Assembly (NCBI GenBank): GCA_965207495.1
Contig: OZ242287.1
Location: 496,001-560,000 of the forward strand
Reading direction: 5' to 3'
DNA length: 64,000 nucleotides
Source of the DNA: Bin5 sp965207495
Lineage (GTDB): Bacteria; Chloroflexota; Anaerolineae; Caldilineales; Caldilineaceae
Both the position numbers and the translations under genes were made by a program. Position 1 is the stretch's first letter. Each line of letters starts with the position of its first letter. The notes below the pieces were generated by a model that saw only the letters and a list, made by a program, of their open reading frames with translations, had not been told where the DNA came from and did no database searches. This document shows, in pieces, positions 52,496 through 60,252 of this stretch.

Positions 52496-52782
52496 CTATG
52501 ATGTGCCGGGCAGCCGCTGGCGCAGCCATTCAATGACGGTGCGCGTGATATATTCCCGTTCTGATTTCGGGGCATTGACTGCCACAGAGGTTTCCATGCG
52601 CCGGATGTAATCCCGCACAGACTGAAGCTGTATTTCATTCAGCAGATCGACTTTATTCATGATGACGATATCCGCCATGCCGACCTGAAAGATGGACAGC
52701 GCCGGTCCAAGCTCAGGATCTGTTCGGCATCCATCACGGTCAGGATGCTGTCAATCTGTACGCGCTGGATCGCCCGAAACGT
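52496..52782 (-). pseudogene. Truncated COG0523 GTPase copy
   Basis: The minus strand gives IQRVQIDSILTVMDAEQILS in one frame and, after a frameshift near 52680, GMADIVIMNKVDLLNEIQL followed by a short C-terminal helix and stop. These are the Walker B to NKxD portions of a COG0523 GTPase. The Walker A and CxCC parts are missing and the C-terminal domain is cut off. It is a decayed paralogue of the intact gene next to it. Confidence 0.75.
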
Positions 52783-52893
52783 AAGCGCGACTTCGAAACT
52801 TGAAGTCCGCCGAGTGCTGCCGTCGTTTCCTGACCATCATTTTGACCCTCCACAGGCTTGGTGTTTTGCTCCATTATACACCTTAGCTTGTGG

Positions 52894-53139
52894 TCAGTTT
52901 TGGCGACCAGGCTCAGCGAATCCCGACGCACGGCAAAGTTGACTGTGGAGGTTGTCCAACCGTCCTCGATACTCGGCCTGTCGTCCGAGCACGGCCTCCT
53001 TTGTGGGAGCCAACACGCAGTCCAGCCGCCGCAGCACGGTCAAAGGCAGGACAACGTCTTGGTACGTGCCTCAACTGAAGGTGTCGCGTATGAGGTTGGC
53101 TACATCCCAGATGAAACTGACGATTTCGCTGCGGTTCAC
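52894..53139 (-). pseudogene. HsdM (type I restriction-modification methyltransferase) N-terminal remnant
   Basis: From GTG 53139 the frame reads SEIVSFIWDVANLIRDTFS, stop, TYQDVVLPLTVLRRLDCVL, then APTKEAVLGRQAEY and a final stop. This is the HsdM N-terminal domain, whose usual sequence is IVSFIW-VADLxRDxFKRGxYQxVILPLTVLRRLDxVLxPTK. The expected Arg is replaced by TGA, and everything after about 80 codons is lost. No hsdS or hsdR was found, so the locus is dead. Confidence 0.8.
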
Positions 53140-53446
53140 GGTTCCAGCACCTGGATTCTATGATTTCAGGTCATGCTCCAATGCCGCCACTGGCGCGTAT
53201 TGGCGCCCAGGTACGCAGGGATAGTCTGCTGCAAGCGTAAAGCAGGCCGGGAAAAACTACAATGCGGAATGACACCAATAGTGGGGCAATTGCATCTGAA
53301 TTCGGAGGCTAAGACAGCCGGGCAGACAGACCACGGAGGGCGCCTATGAGGGACGCCCCAACCATCTGTTGAATGTCTTGACGCAACGAGATGCGATTGC
53401 CCTGAGGTGGGGGCGGATGAAGCGAATGGAGGTTGATCGGCTGGTG

Positions 53447-53452
53447 TATAAT
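53447..53452 (+). promoter_or_regulatory. Possible -10 element upstream of the 1163-residue gene
   Basis: TATAAT occurs 43 bp before the start codon, with TG directly upstream. No good -35 hexamer lies at the usual distance, so the call is weak. Confidence 0.3.
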
Positions 53453-53495
53453 CCGTACATACTGAACGGGTAGGAAGTGAGGTTCATCGAGAATT

Positions 53496-56400
53496 ATGGC
53501 AGATGAGTTGTTACTGCAACCGACAGGAAATGCGTCTTCAACGCCAGTGAGTCTGACTCCGGAACAGGAGGAGCTCTGCAGGCGCATGGACGAACTTTTT
53601 GCTATGGATGGATTAAAGGCGCGCCCCTCTGATATGTTTAGGGGGGCGCTGAGGGTTGTCGGAGATGGGAGCAACCCTGACAGGATTGCTCAAGCCGCCC
53701 ACTCAGCTCGAGAGATTCTTTACCCTCTCATAAGCGTAGAGATCAGTGAGGATAATTTAATAAAGTTATTTAGGGAGTATGCAACCAGACACGGCGGAAG
53801 TAGCAGAAATAGCAACCAGGAATTCAGAGATACGTTTGTTGAACTAGACACCGTCTATGGCAAGCTTTCGGATCTAGCACACCACGGGACAGCACCCAAG
53901 ACGCTGACTGCAGAGGAATTTGCGAATTTCTCGGACAGGGAATTCGAAGAATTAATTGAAGAGTACATAAATTTACTGGGACGTGCGCTGAGACTGCAAC
54001 AGGTTTATGTACACGCGGTCATTGACGAAATAGTCAAAAACAGAAGGAAGAAGGACCTAGAATATGTTCTTGCTGTGAATCTGGATGCTCGCCAATACTT
54101 CTATTCTAGAGCTGATGAGTGGTGGCTGGATTGTCTGTGGCACGAAGGTTTTCTAGATGTCATAAAGAAAGGAGCGAATGGGCCGAATGTCTACGAAAAC
54201 GTAACTTCGGAGCTTAGCTACCTTGGGAGAATGGCGGAGCAAAGTCCGGCGAAAGTCGTGAATATGATTATGCTAAATGTGCCTGTAACCGCAGACACGT
54301 TTAATCCGGAGGTCGTGTACAGGTTCCTGCGGATTTGCGGTGCCTTGCCCGCAGACCAGTTGGCGCGTGTGGTTGACAAGATCCGGGCTGAGCGGTGGGT
54401 ACCATTGCTTAATGGAATATACAACCATTCGGGTTTCGCATATGCGGAGATGCTCAGTACCCTCGCTGACGCCAACGATTCAAAAAGCTTCCTCCTCCTT
54501 GCCGATGCGGTGCTGGCTGTGCGTCCGGGAGAAGAGGCTGGCAATGTGTCCCTCTATCGCGAAAGCCCATTCTATTTGGGGCATCTCTCCCGCACGAAGC
54601 TATTCGAACAGTTGGACGCCGTGGACCCCGAGTACGCAGAACGCGCGCTGACTCTGATGACAAGCAAGCTGGCTGAGATCATGGCCGCGTCCGACCAGTT
54701 TTTACTTTTAGAGGTGGATTTCTTCACTTTGGAGCCGGGCCAGATTGATGGTCGGCAGGAAGATGTGCGGGAACTTGCGGTAGCACTCAAAACTTTGGCG
54801 GTTCGTCTGATCGGGGAACGGTGCGCCGAATCAAAAGAGGTCAGAAGAATTTACAGAGAACATCTGGCGTCTTTGTCGGACAGCCGCGTTATATGGCGTT
54901 TTCGGTTTTATGTTCTGAGCCTGTGCCCGCAAGCATTCAAGGACGATCTCAGAAGCGCCCTTTTCCGGTTGTTTGAAGTTAAGCAATATCGCGAGATTGC
55001 TTGTGGCGCTGAATATGAGAGAGCTTTGCAAAGGGGATTTCCTGTGTTGTCTGAAAATGACAAGCAGGATTACGTGCATAGGGTCATTCGGAAGTTCAGC
55101 CATCTACACGAATACAGCAAATACAAGGGATCATCCATACTTTCTATGATTCTGCCCTACCTCAATGAGAACCCTGCGCTGAAAAAGAGGGTGGAGAAAG
55201 CGGGCTTCCATCTTGATCCGCACTATGAGCCGCGCCCAGACGTGATTTTGGGGGATACCGGGAGAGCCGAAATCATATCGCCGCGAGGCCCAATTTCACA
55301 AGAAGAATTCGGGTGTCTGACGGTCGTCGAGATAGCCGGGAAACTCCGCCAGGAGTGGACGCCAGGGGAATTGAACGCGCAAAACAGTGAAGCTGACTTT
55401 CACAATCCTTTGAATGCCCAAGGCATGGACGATCTCCTGAAAGACGACATCCCTGTACGGCTGTCCGAGTACGTCGAGAGCGCCGGCCTATTCTTCGAGC
55501 GCGGTGTACTTGATCAACATTACACCTACTCATATCTGATGGGGATACAGGAAGCGATAAAGAATGATAGAGCGGACGCGTCAGAGGTCGAATGGGATGG
55601 CGTGATCGAACTGTTCACTACCATGAAGGACTTAGGCGAGAGAGTCCGACTTGAGAGAGGGCCACGGGAGCTTACCGGCTTGTACGCTTCTTCTTGGCTT
55701 GCCAACTGGGATGCGGTTCACTCGGCAATGGCCGATGTACTGCGCGAGCTGCTCGCTGAACAGGATGGTTTGACGCCGGTCGATTTTGGCAGACATCGCG
55801 ACAGCATACTGGAGATTGCAGGCTATCTGCTGTCATACCCCGACCCGTCTCCGGAAGACGAACAGGCCGAAACCGCGCCGTCCCTAGTTGGATCGTCCAG
55901 TGATACGAATTACAGCGTCATCGATCCATTCACTATGGCCATCAACTCCGTGCGCGGCAGAGCTTTCCAGGCATTTGTGCAGTTAGTCTTTCAGGATGGC
56001 AGGAAATTCAATGAAGACGTTGAAGAACAGATTTCCGATGATGTCAAAGCCATGTACGAGAGCGTGTTGCGGAAAGAAAACACACGCGCGCTGATGTTTC
56101 TGTACGGACACTACCTGCCGAGTTTCTACTTCCGAGACAGGGACTGGATTCGAAAGCTTTTGCCGCGGATATTTGATCAAGAGCCAGCCCAGAGGCATCT
56201 TTACACGTCGGCGTGGGAAGGCTATCTTGCAAGGAATCTTTACGAAGGAATATTTCTCGATCCCGTGTTTCAGAATTTATATGAACGGGCCCTCGACCTA
56301 AGAGAGAACGATTTCCCTCGTCAGCAGAGACATTTCAAGAATCCGGATGAAGGAATTGCACAGCATCTTGCGCTTGCCTTCATGCACTACGAAGAGTTCG

Positions 56401-56987
56401 GGTTCGATCATCAACTATTTAAGGCGTTCTGGAAGAATGACAGTCCGAAGCAACATGCCCACTTTGTCAGTTTTATTGGGCGCTCATTCATTTCCCGAGA
56501 TGAAGCCGAGGAGTCCTTTGAATTCAGCCGGGAGGTCAAAGGTCGGTTGAGGGGGCTCTGGGACCGGCTGCTACAGAGTGATGAAAAGCGGGAAGTGTAC
56601 AAGGTATTTGGTCACTGGATCAACCTGGACAAGGGGATTTTCGAGCCCATCTGGCTTGCGCGGCGAGTGAGGGAAACCCTTGAAATGGCGGACGGCTTCG
56701 TAGAGTGGGGTAATGAACTCGTCAAGGCGAGCCCGCGGTTGGCGCAGGCGGCGCCAGAGGATACCTTTGAGATTGCGCGGCTGTATCTGCATGAAGGGGG
56801 CGTTCGCGGCAAGAACCAGAGAGCATTGTGGCTTTGGGATTCGGACAATCAGTGGATCGAGGCGTTCGAGATACTTTACCGCAATCCCACTACGAGGGTC
56901 GAAACGGAGGGTCTGATCAACAGGCTAGTTGGCGAAGGTGGAAGGGCATTCTGGCCGTTGAAGAGGATATTGGATGAAGAACCGTAA
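53496..56987 (+). CDS. Large helical-repeat protein of unknown function (1163 aa), possible defence gene
   Basis: A 1163-residue soluble, highly charged protein, predicted almost entirely alpha-helical. No Walker A, TOPRIM, nuclease or methylase motif was found. Residues 25-175 form a helical domain with DRIAQAAHSAREILYP and YGKLSDLAHHG (121-131), reminiscent of HEPN-type domains but without a clear R-x4-6-H. The remaining 950 residues look like irregular HEAT/ARM-type repeats with many conserved Trp and aromatic pairs. Base composition is more AT-rich than core genes. It lies between an HsdM remnant and a VapBC-like pair, a typical setting for defence or abortive-infection genes. Function is unknown and the HEPN comparison is tentative. 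The start at 53496 lacks a strong Shine-Dalgarno sequence. Confidence 0.6.
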   Translation: MADELLLQPTGNASSTPVSLTPEQEELCRRMDELFAMDGLKARPSDMFRGALRVVGDGSNPDRIAQAAHSAREILYPLISVEISEDNLIKLFREYATRHGGSSRNSNQEFRDTFVELDTVYGKLSDLAHHGTAPKTLTAEEFANFSDREFEELIEEYINLLGRALRLQQVYVHAVIDEIVKNRRKKDLEYVLAVNLDARQYFYSRADEWWLDCLWHEGFLDVIKKGANGPNVYENVTSELSYLGRMAEQSPAKVVNMIMLNVPVTADTFNPEVVYRFLRICGALPADQLARVVDKIRAERWVPLLNGIYNHSGFAYAEMLSTLADANDSKSFLLLADAVLAVRPGEEAGNVSLYRESPFYLGHLSRTKLFEQLDAVDPEYAERALTLMTSKLAEIMAASDQFLLLEVDFFTLEPGQIDGRQEDVRELAVALKTLAVRLIGERCAESKEVRRIYREHLASLSDSRVIWRFRFYVLSLCPQAFKDDLRSALFRLFEVKQYREIACGAEYERALQRGFPVLSENDKQDYVHRVIRKFSHLHEYSKYKGSSILSMILPYLNENPALKKRVEKAGFHLDPHYEPRPDVILGDTGRAEIISPRGPISQEEFGCLTVVEIAGKLRQEWTPGELNAQNSEADFHNPLNAQGMDDLLKDDIPVRLSEYVESAGLFFERGVLDQHYTYSYLMGIQEAIKNDRADASEVEWDGVIELFTTMKDLGERVRLERGPRELTGLYASSWLANWDAVHSAMADVLRELLAEQDGLTPVDFGRHRDSILEIAGYLLSYPDPSPEDEQAETAPSLVGSSSDTNYSVIDPFTMAINSVRGRAFQAFVQLVFQDGRKFNEDVEEQISDDVKAMYESVLRKENTRALMFLYGHYLPSFYFRDRDWIRKLLPRIFDQEPAQRHLYTSAWEGYLARNLYEGIFLDPVFQNLYERALDLRENDFPRQQRHFKNPDEGIAQHLALAFMHYEEFGFDHQLFKAFWKNDSPKQHAHFVSFIGRSFISRDEAEESFEFSREVKGRLRGLWDRLLQSDEKREVYKVFGHWINLDKGIFEPIWLARRVRETLEMADGFVEWGNELVKASPRLAQAAPEDTFEIARLYLHEGGVRGKNQRALWLWDSDNQWIEAFEILYRNPTTRVETEGLINRLVGEGGRAFWPLKRILDEEP

Positions 56988-57004
56988 CCCTTCCTGTCTT
57001 CGGT

Positions 57005-57225
57005 TTATTTCCATCGGGAACTTCCGAACGGGGACAGGCCAGTTGGCATAACGCGGGTTTCCGTGTGACCGTCCGCCGAAACCAGTTCCGCGCCGGTCTC
57101 CTTGGCGTGGGCCCCTATCCAGACGTCGGTGGTCGGAGTCGGCCGGCCCTCCGCACCAACGCCGCAACCTCCCCGTGTCCCCGCCTGAACAGAGCGTACG
57201 CGTCGGCGTCCAGCAGAGCCCTCAT
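57005..57225 (-). pseudogene. Broken VapC-like PIN-domain toxin
   Basis: From ATG 57225 the frame reads MRALLDADAYALFRRGHGEV, the PIN start with its first Asp, but is out of frame with the C-terminal PIN segment TTDVWIGAHAKETGAELVSA, which contains the late Asp and ends near 57005. The middle 60 or so residues, with the central acidic residues, are missing. A deletion plus frameshift has therefore inactivated the toxin. Its start overlaps the antitoxin stop (ATGA), as in intact vapBC operons. Confidence 0.7.
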
Positions 57226-57485
57226 CTCCAGGCCGTCTTGTCAACGGTCTCGAACTCCTCGAGCGCGGCCTCCATCTCGTCCGCATCCGCCTGGGTCCAA
57301 CTCCCTATCAGCCGGTCAAATGAATCACCCACGGTATCCCCCTGGCCAAGACCTTCCGCCAGGGCGGCTCCTCTCCGCAGCAGCCTGAGCGCGGCCTGGT
57401 TCAGAGAGAGTCCCTCTCGCTTTGCCAGGCGGCGCAGGCAGGCGCTCAGCTCGTCGTCAAGTCCTCGGATCGTGATCTGGTTCAA
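57222..57485 (-). CDS. Ribbon-helix-helix (FitA/VapB-like) antitoxin
   Basis: An 87-residue protein starting MNQITIRGLDDELSACLRRL, the beta-strand plus helix of an Arc/MetJ ribbon-helix-helix DNA-binding domain, followed by GLSLNQAALRLLRRG and an acidic C-terminal tail (TQADADEMEAALEEFE) that would wrap the toxin. It is convergent with the 1163-residue gene and overlaps the broken PIN toxin by 4 bp. The antitoxin is intact although its partner is not. It probably autoregulates its own promoter. Confidence 0.82.
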   Translation of the reverse strand: MNQITIRGLDDELSACLRRLAKREGLSLNQAALRLLRRGAALAEGLGQGDTVGDSFDRLIGSWTQADADEMEAALEEFETVDKTAWR

Positions 57486-57748
57486 GTGCGTTACCTCCTC
57501 TGATGCAAAACCGGGTCTGTATGCACCATTCTATGCTGCACCCCCAAACGGTCAAGCCTGACACATCCTTGCTCCATAGGATGACGCGCCTGGACGCATG
57601 GTCGCCATTGGCTATCGGGCCTTGCCAAAATGAGAATCGGCGCCCCCAATCCATTTCCTGCATTTACACAGCGCCGGATCACGGTTACAATGACAGCGCA
57701 ACTGACCCACACAAGCAGAAACCCATCCCTTGGGGGAGAGAAACAGGT

Positions 57749-58468
57749 TTGATCGAGGAAAAAAGTGTACCAGCAGAGGAGCCGGACGCGGCGGATGACG
57801 AGGCGGAAGGCCAGGCTGACGACGAAGGCGAAAAGGAAAAACACCCGCGCCCTACCTATCTCTTCCTGATTCGCCACGGTGAAAACGAATGGACTGAACG
57901 GGGCGCGCTGGCCGGACGCACACCCTCCGTATCTCTGAACGAGAAGGGAAAGGAACAGGCCGAACAGGTTGCCGAGCGTCTCAAGGTTCAGCCCTTTTCC
58001 ACCGTCTATTCCAGCCCGCTGCTGCGTTGTCTGGAGACGGCACAACCGCTGGCCGCGGCGCTGAACCTGCCCGTCACGGTCGAGCCGGGCATCCTGGAGG
58101 TCGATTACGGCGAATGGCGCGGGGGCGAGCTGAAGGAGCTGGGCAAGCGGCCGGAGTGGCGGCTGGTGCAGATCTATCCGGGCGGCTTCCGCTTCCCTGG
58201 GGGCGAAACGCTGCGAGAGGTGCAGAACCGTGTCATCACAACTCTGGAGCGCATCCGCACAGAGCACGCCGGTGAGGTCATTGCCGTCTATGCCCACGGC
58301 GACGTGCTGCGCACGAGCCTGGCCTACTACCTGGGCACGCCGCTCGATCTTTTCCAGCGCATCCAGATCAGCACCGCATCGATCAGCGTCGTCGCCTTCC
58401 ATCGTTTTGGGCCAAGCATCCTGGCCATGAATGACAGCGGCGGTTTTCCTGTGATAAAGTTAGAATGA
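57749..58468 (+). CDS. Histidine phosphatase (phosphoglycerate-mutase-like), MSMEG_4193-like
   Basis: A 239-residue protein. LIRHGENEWT (R42 H43 G44) is the catalytic RHG motif, SSPLLRCLETA carries the second Arg, EVDYGEWRGGEL the acid, and VYAHGDVLR the second His. The first 32 residues are very acidic. The start is set at TTG 57749, since GGGGGAG precedes it at about 10 bp; the frame is open to 57503, but that part includes unlikely sequence. In Actinobacteria and Chloroflexota such a phosphatase is encoded with DUF3090 and SCO1664-like genes, and both follow here in the same order. Confidence 0.82.
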   Translation: MIEEKSVPAEEPDAADDEAEGQADDEGEKEKHPRPTYLFLIRHGENEWTERGALAGRTPSVSLNEKGKEQAEQVAERLKVQPFSTVYSSPLLRCLETAQPLAAALNLPVTVEPGILEVDYGEWRGGELKELGKRPEWRLVQIYPGGFRFPGGETLREVQNRVITTLERIRTEHAGEVIAVYAHGDVLRTSLAYYLGTPLDLFQRIQISTASISVVAFHRFGPSILAMNDSGGFPVIKLE

Positions 58469-58608
58469 AGAACCGAAAAGCGAGTTGACGTCAACAGGTC
58501 CCGCCGGCTGCACCTTGGGACTGCAGACATTCTGCTGGCAGACAACTTGCACGCCGGCAACCTGCACGCCGGCAACCGCACCTGCTACCGTTCACCTGTC
58601 AGAGGCAT

Positions 58609-59229
58609 ATGGAATCACAGTTTACCTTCGACTTCAATCCAGTTAGCGCAATCGTCGCCGACGCCGTCGGACGTCCCGGTCAGCGTACCTTCTTTCTCCA
58701 GGCCCGCCATGGCGCCGATATGGCCACACTGATCATGGAGAAAGAGCAGGTGGCCGCTCTCGCAACCTCGATTCTGCAGCTGTTGGAGGAGCTGGAAAAG
58801 GAACGCGCCGACCTGCCAAGCGTCGAGGAAGAGACCGCCGCGCCCAGCTTGCGCGAACCGCTGGACCCGGCATTTCGCGTTGGACAACTCGGGCTGGGGT
58901 ACGATGAACGGCAGGACCTGATGGTCCTGATCGCACAGGCCATACCGGATGCCGACCAGATAGAGGAGGACTTGGATGCCGGTCCACCCGACCCGCCCGG
59001 TCCACCCGACCTACCCGACCCACCTGGTCGTGAAACGGTCGAAGATGAGGTCGACGATCAGAAGGCCCGTTTCTATGCTACCCGGGCGCAGATGCGTTCC
59101 TTGAGCGAACATGCCCTGCAGGTCGTGGCCGCCGGCAGGCCGGACTGCCCCCTGTGTGGGCGCGTCATCGAGCCGGACGGCCACTTCTGCCCGCGCACGA
59201 ACGGCCACGCATTTCCACTGTCTGTTTAG
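58609..59229 (+). CDS. DUF3090-family protein
   Basis: A 206-residue protein. PGQRTFFLQARHGADMATL near the N-terminus and the C-terminal zinc-ribbon-like motif CPLCGRVIEPDGHFCPRTNGH are the DUF3090 signatures. Between them is a Pro/Asp-rich linker (PPDPPGPPDLPDPPG) longer than in actinobacterial relatives. Function is unknown. It sits 140 bp behind the histidine phosphatase and 84 bp before the SCO1664-like gene. A 14-bp tandem repeat (TGCACGCCGGCAAC, about 58547-58574) lies in its leader. Confidence 0.88.
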   Translation: MESQFTFDFNPVSAIVADAVGRPGQRTFFLQARHGADMATLIMEKEQVAALATSILQLLEELEKERADLPSVEEETAAPSLREPLDPAFRVGQLGLGYDERQDLMVLIAQAIPDADQIEEDLDAGPPDPPGPPDLPDPPGRETVEDEVDDQKARFYATRAQMRSLSEHALQVVAAGRPDCPLCGRVIEPDGHFCPRTNGHAFPLSV

Positions 59230-59234
59230 AAACA

Positions 59235-59266
59235 CCAGTGGTTAGTGGACAGTGGTCAGTGGATAG
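59235..59266. repeat. AGTGGNN heptad repeat, copy 1
   Basis: Consecutive 7-bp units AGTGGTT, AGTGGAC, AGTGGTC, AGTGGAT lie directly after the DUF3090 stop. The complementary CACTGAC form occurs at 60209-60243, so the SCO1664-like gene is bracketed by the repeat in inverted orientation. Confidence 0.65.
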
Positions 59267-59313
59267 GGCACGGCAGCGGCAGATACTGAACACCATCCAC
59301 CATCCACTTCCTG

Positions 59314-60168
59314 ATGATGGACAACGACAAGACTATCGAACAGCGGGTGCACAGTGAAGACAACAGCCGCGACATGGATCAAGACGGGCGCGGCGGTCCG
59401 GCCGCGACAGCCGACAGGGAGATATTGAGCGCGCTGGCAGAAGGGAAAATCGAAGAGAAAGGGCTGCTGCCCTACAGCTCCAACTACGCCTTTCTGGCAA
59501 CCGTCCACCACCATCAGCACGAGATTCCGGCCGTCTACAAACCGCGCCGCGGCGAAAATCCACTTTGGGATTTCCCGGTGGGCACCCTCTGCCAGCGCGA
59601 GACAGCCGCCTTTATCGTCAGCGAAGCACTCGGCTGGCATCTGGTGCCGCCCACTGTTCTGCGCGACGGGCCGCGCGGGCCGGGCAGCATCCAGTTTTTC
59701 ATCGAGTGTGATCCGGACATACACTACTTCAATATGCGCGAGGACGCCCGCTATGCCCCCGCTTTGCGCCGCCTCACACTGTACGACTACCTCATCAACA
59801 ACGCCGATCGCAAGGCCGGCCACTGCCTTTACGGACATCACCGGCGATTTTCCGTCGAAGGCGGCTGGGGGAAACCGGCGCGGGCGCATATGTGGGCCAT
59901 CGACCACGGCATCTGCTTCCATCATCAATATAAGCTGCGTACCGTTATCTGGGAGTTTGCCGGAGAAACCATCGAGGAGGAGCTGCTCGCCGACCTGACG
60001 TTGCTTCAGCATCTTATCGACACCGATCCGGTGCACAGCACGCTGGGCCTGCTTCTCAGCGCCCCTGAACTGGATGCCCTGCGCCACCGCATCCATGAAC
60101 TTCTCTTCTCCCGCCAGTATCCATCGCCACCCATTCACCAGCGAAACTATCCCTGGCCGCCCATATAG
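59314..60168 (+). CDS. SCO1664-family protein (PI3/4-kinase-like fold)
   Basis: A 284-residue protein. ALAEGKIEEKGLLPYSSNYA, AVYKPRRGENPLWDFP, ETAAFIVSEALGWHLVPPT and NNADRKAGHCL are in the order of the SCO1664 (phosphatidylinositol-kinase-like) family, with the ATP-binding Lys of AVYKP, the catalytic DRK and, later, MWAIDHGICFH as a DxG-like metal site. The substrate is unknown. It is the third member of the phosphatase-DUF3090-SCO1664 cassette, which in actinobacteria is found near the mycothiol gene mshC; a partner role in cysteine or thiol metabolism is possible but unproven. Confidence 0.85.
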   Translation: MMDNDKTIEQRVHSEDNSRDMDQDGRGGPAATADREILSALAEGKIEEKGLLPYSSNYAFLATVHHHQHEIPAVYKPRRGENPLWDFPVGTLCQRETAAFIVSEALGWHLVPPTVLRDGPRGPGSIQFFIECDPDIHYFNMREDARYAPALRRLTLYDYLINNADRKAGHCLYGHHRRFSVEGGWGKPARAHMWAIDHGICFHHQYKLRTVIWEFAGETIEEELLADLTLLQHLIDTDPVHSTLGLLLSAPELDALRHRIHELLFSRQYPSPPIHQRNYPWPPI

Positions 60169-60208
60169 CGGCAGCGGCCAGTTACCCTTTACCAGTGGCC
60201 AGCGAAGC

Positions 60209-60243
60209 CCACTAGCCACTGACCACTGACCAACGGTCACTGG
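60209..60243. repeat. CACTGAC heptad repeat, copy 2
   Basis: Units CACTAGC, CACTGAC, CACTGAC and CAACGGT, CACTGGA lie in the 84-bp gap before the nucleotidyltransferase gene. They are complementary to the units at 59235-59266. Related CACTNNN heptads also follow the stem-loop at 19733-19755. Confidence 0.6.
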
Positions 60244-60252
60244 ATACAGATT

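Noticed and set aside
36142..53139. UGA recoding to Arg or another amino acid
   Set aside because: TGA replaces an expected Arg codon (CGA) in both the TPR and HsdM remnants, but both fragments are otherwise truncated, and many intact genes here end in TGA (for example at 17300, 38378 and 10937). A C-to-T change in dead genes explains it.
53496..56987. Avs/STAND-type NTPase defence protein
   Set aside because: No Walker A (GxxxxGK[ST]) or Walker B motif was found anywhere in the 1163 residues.
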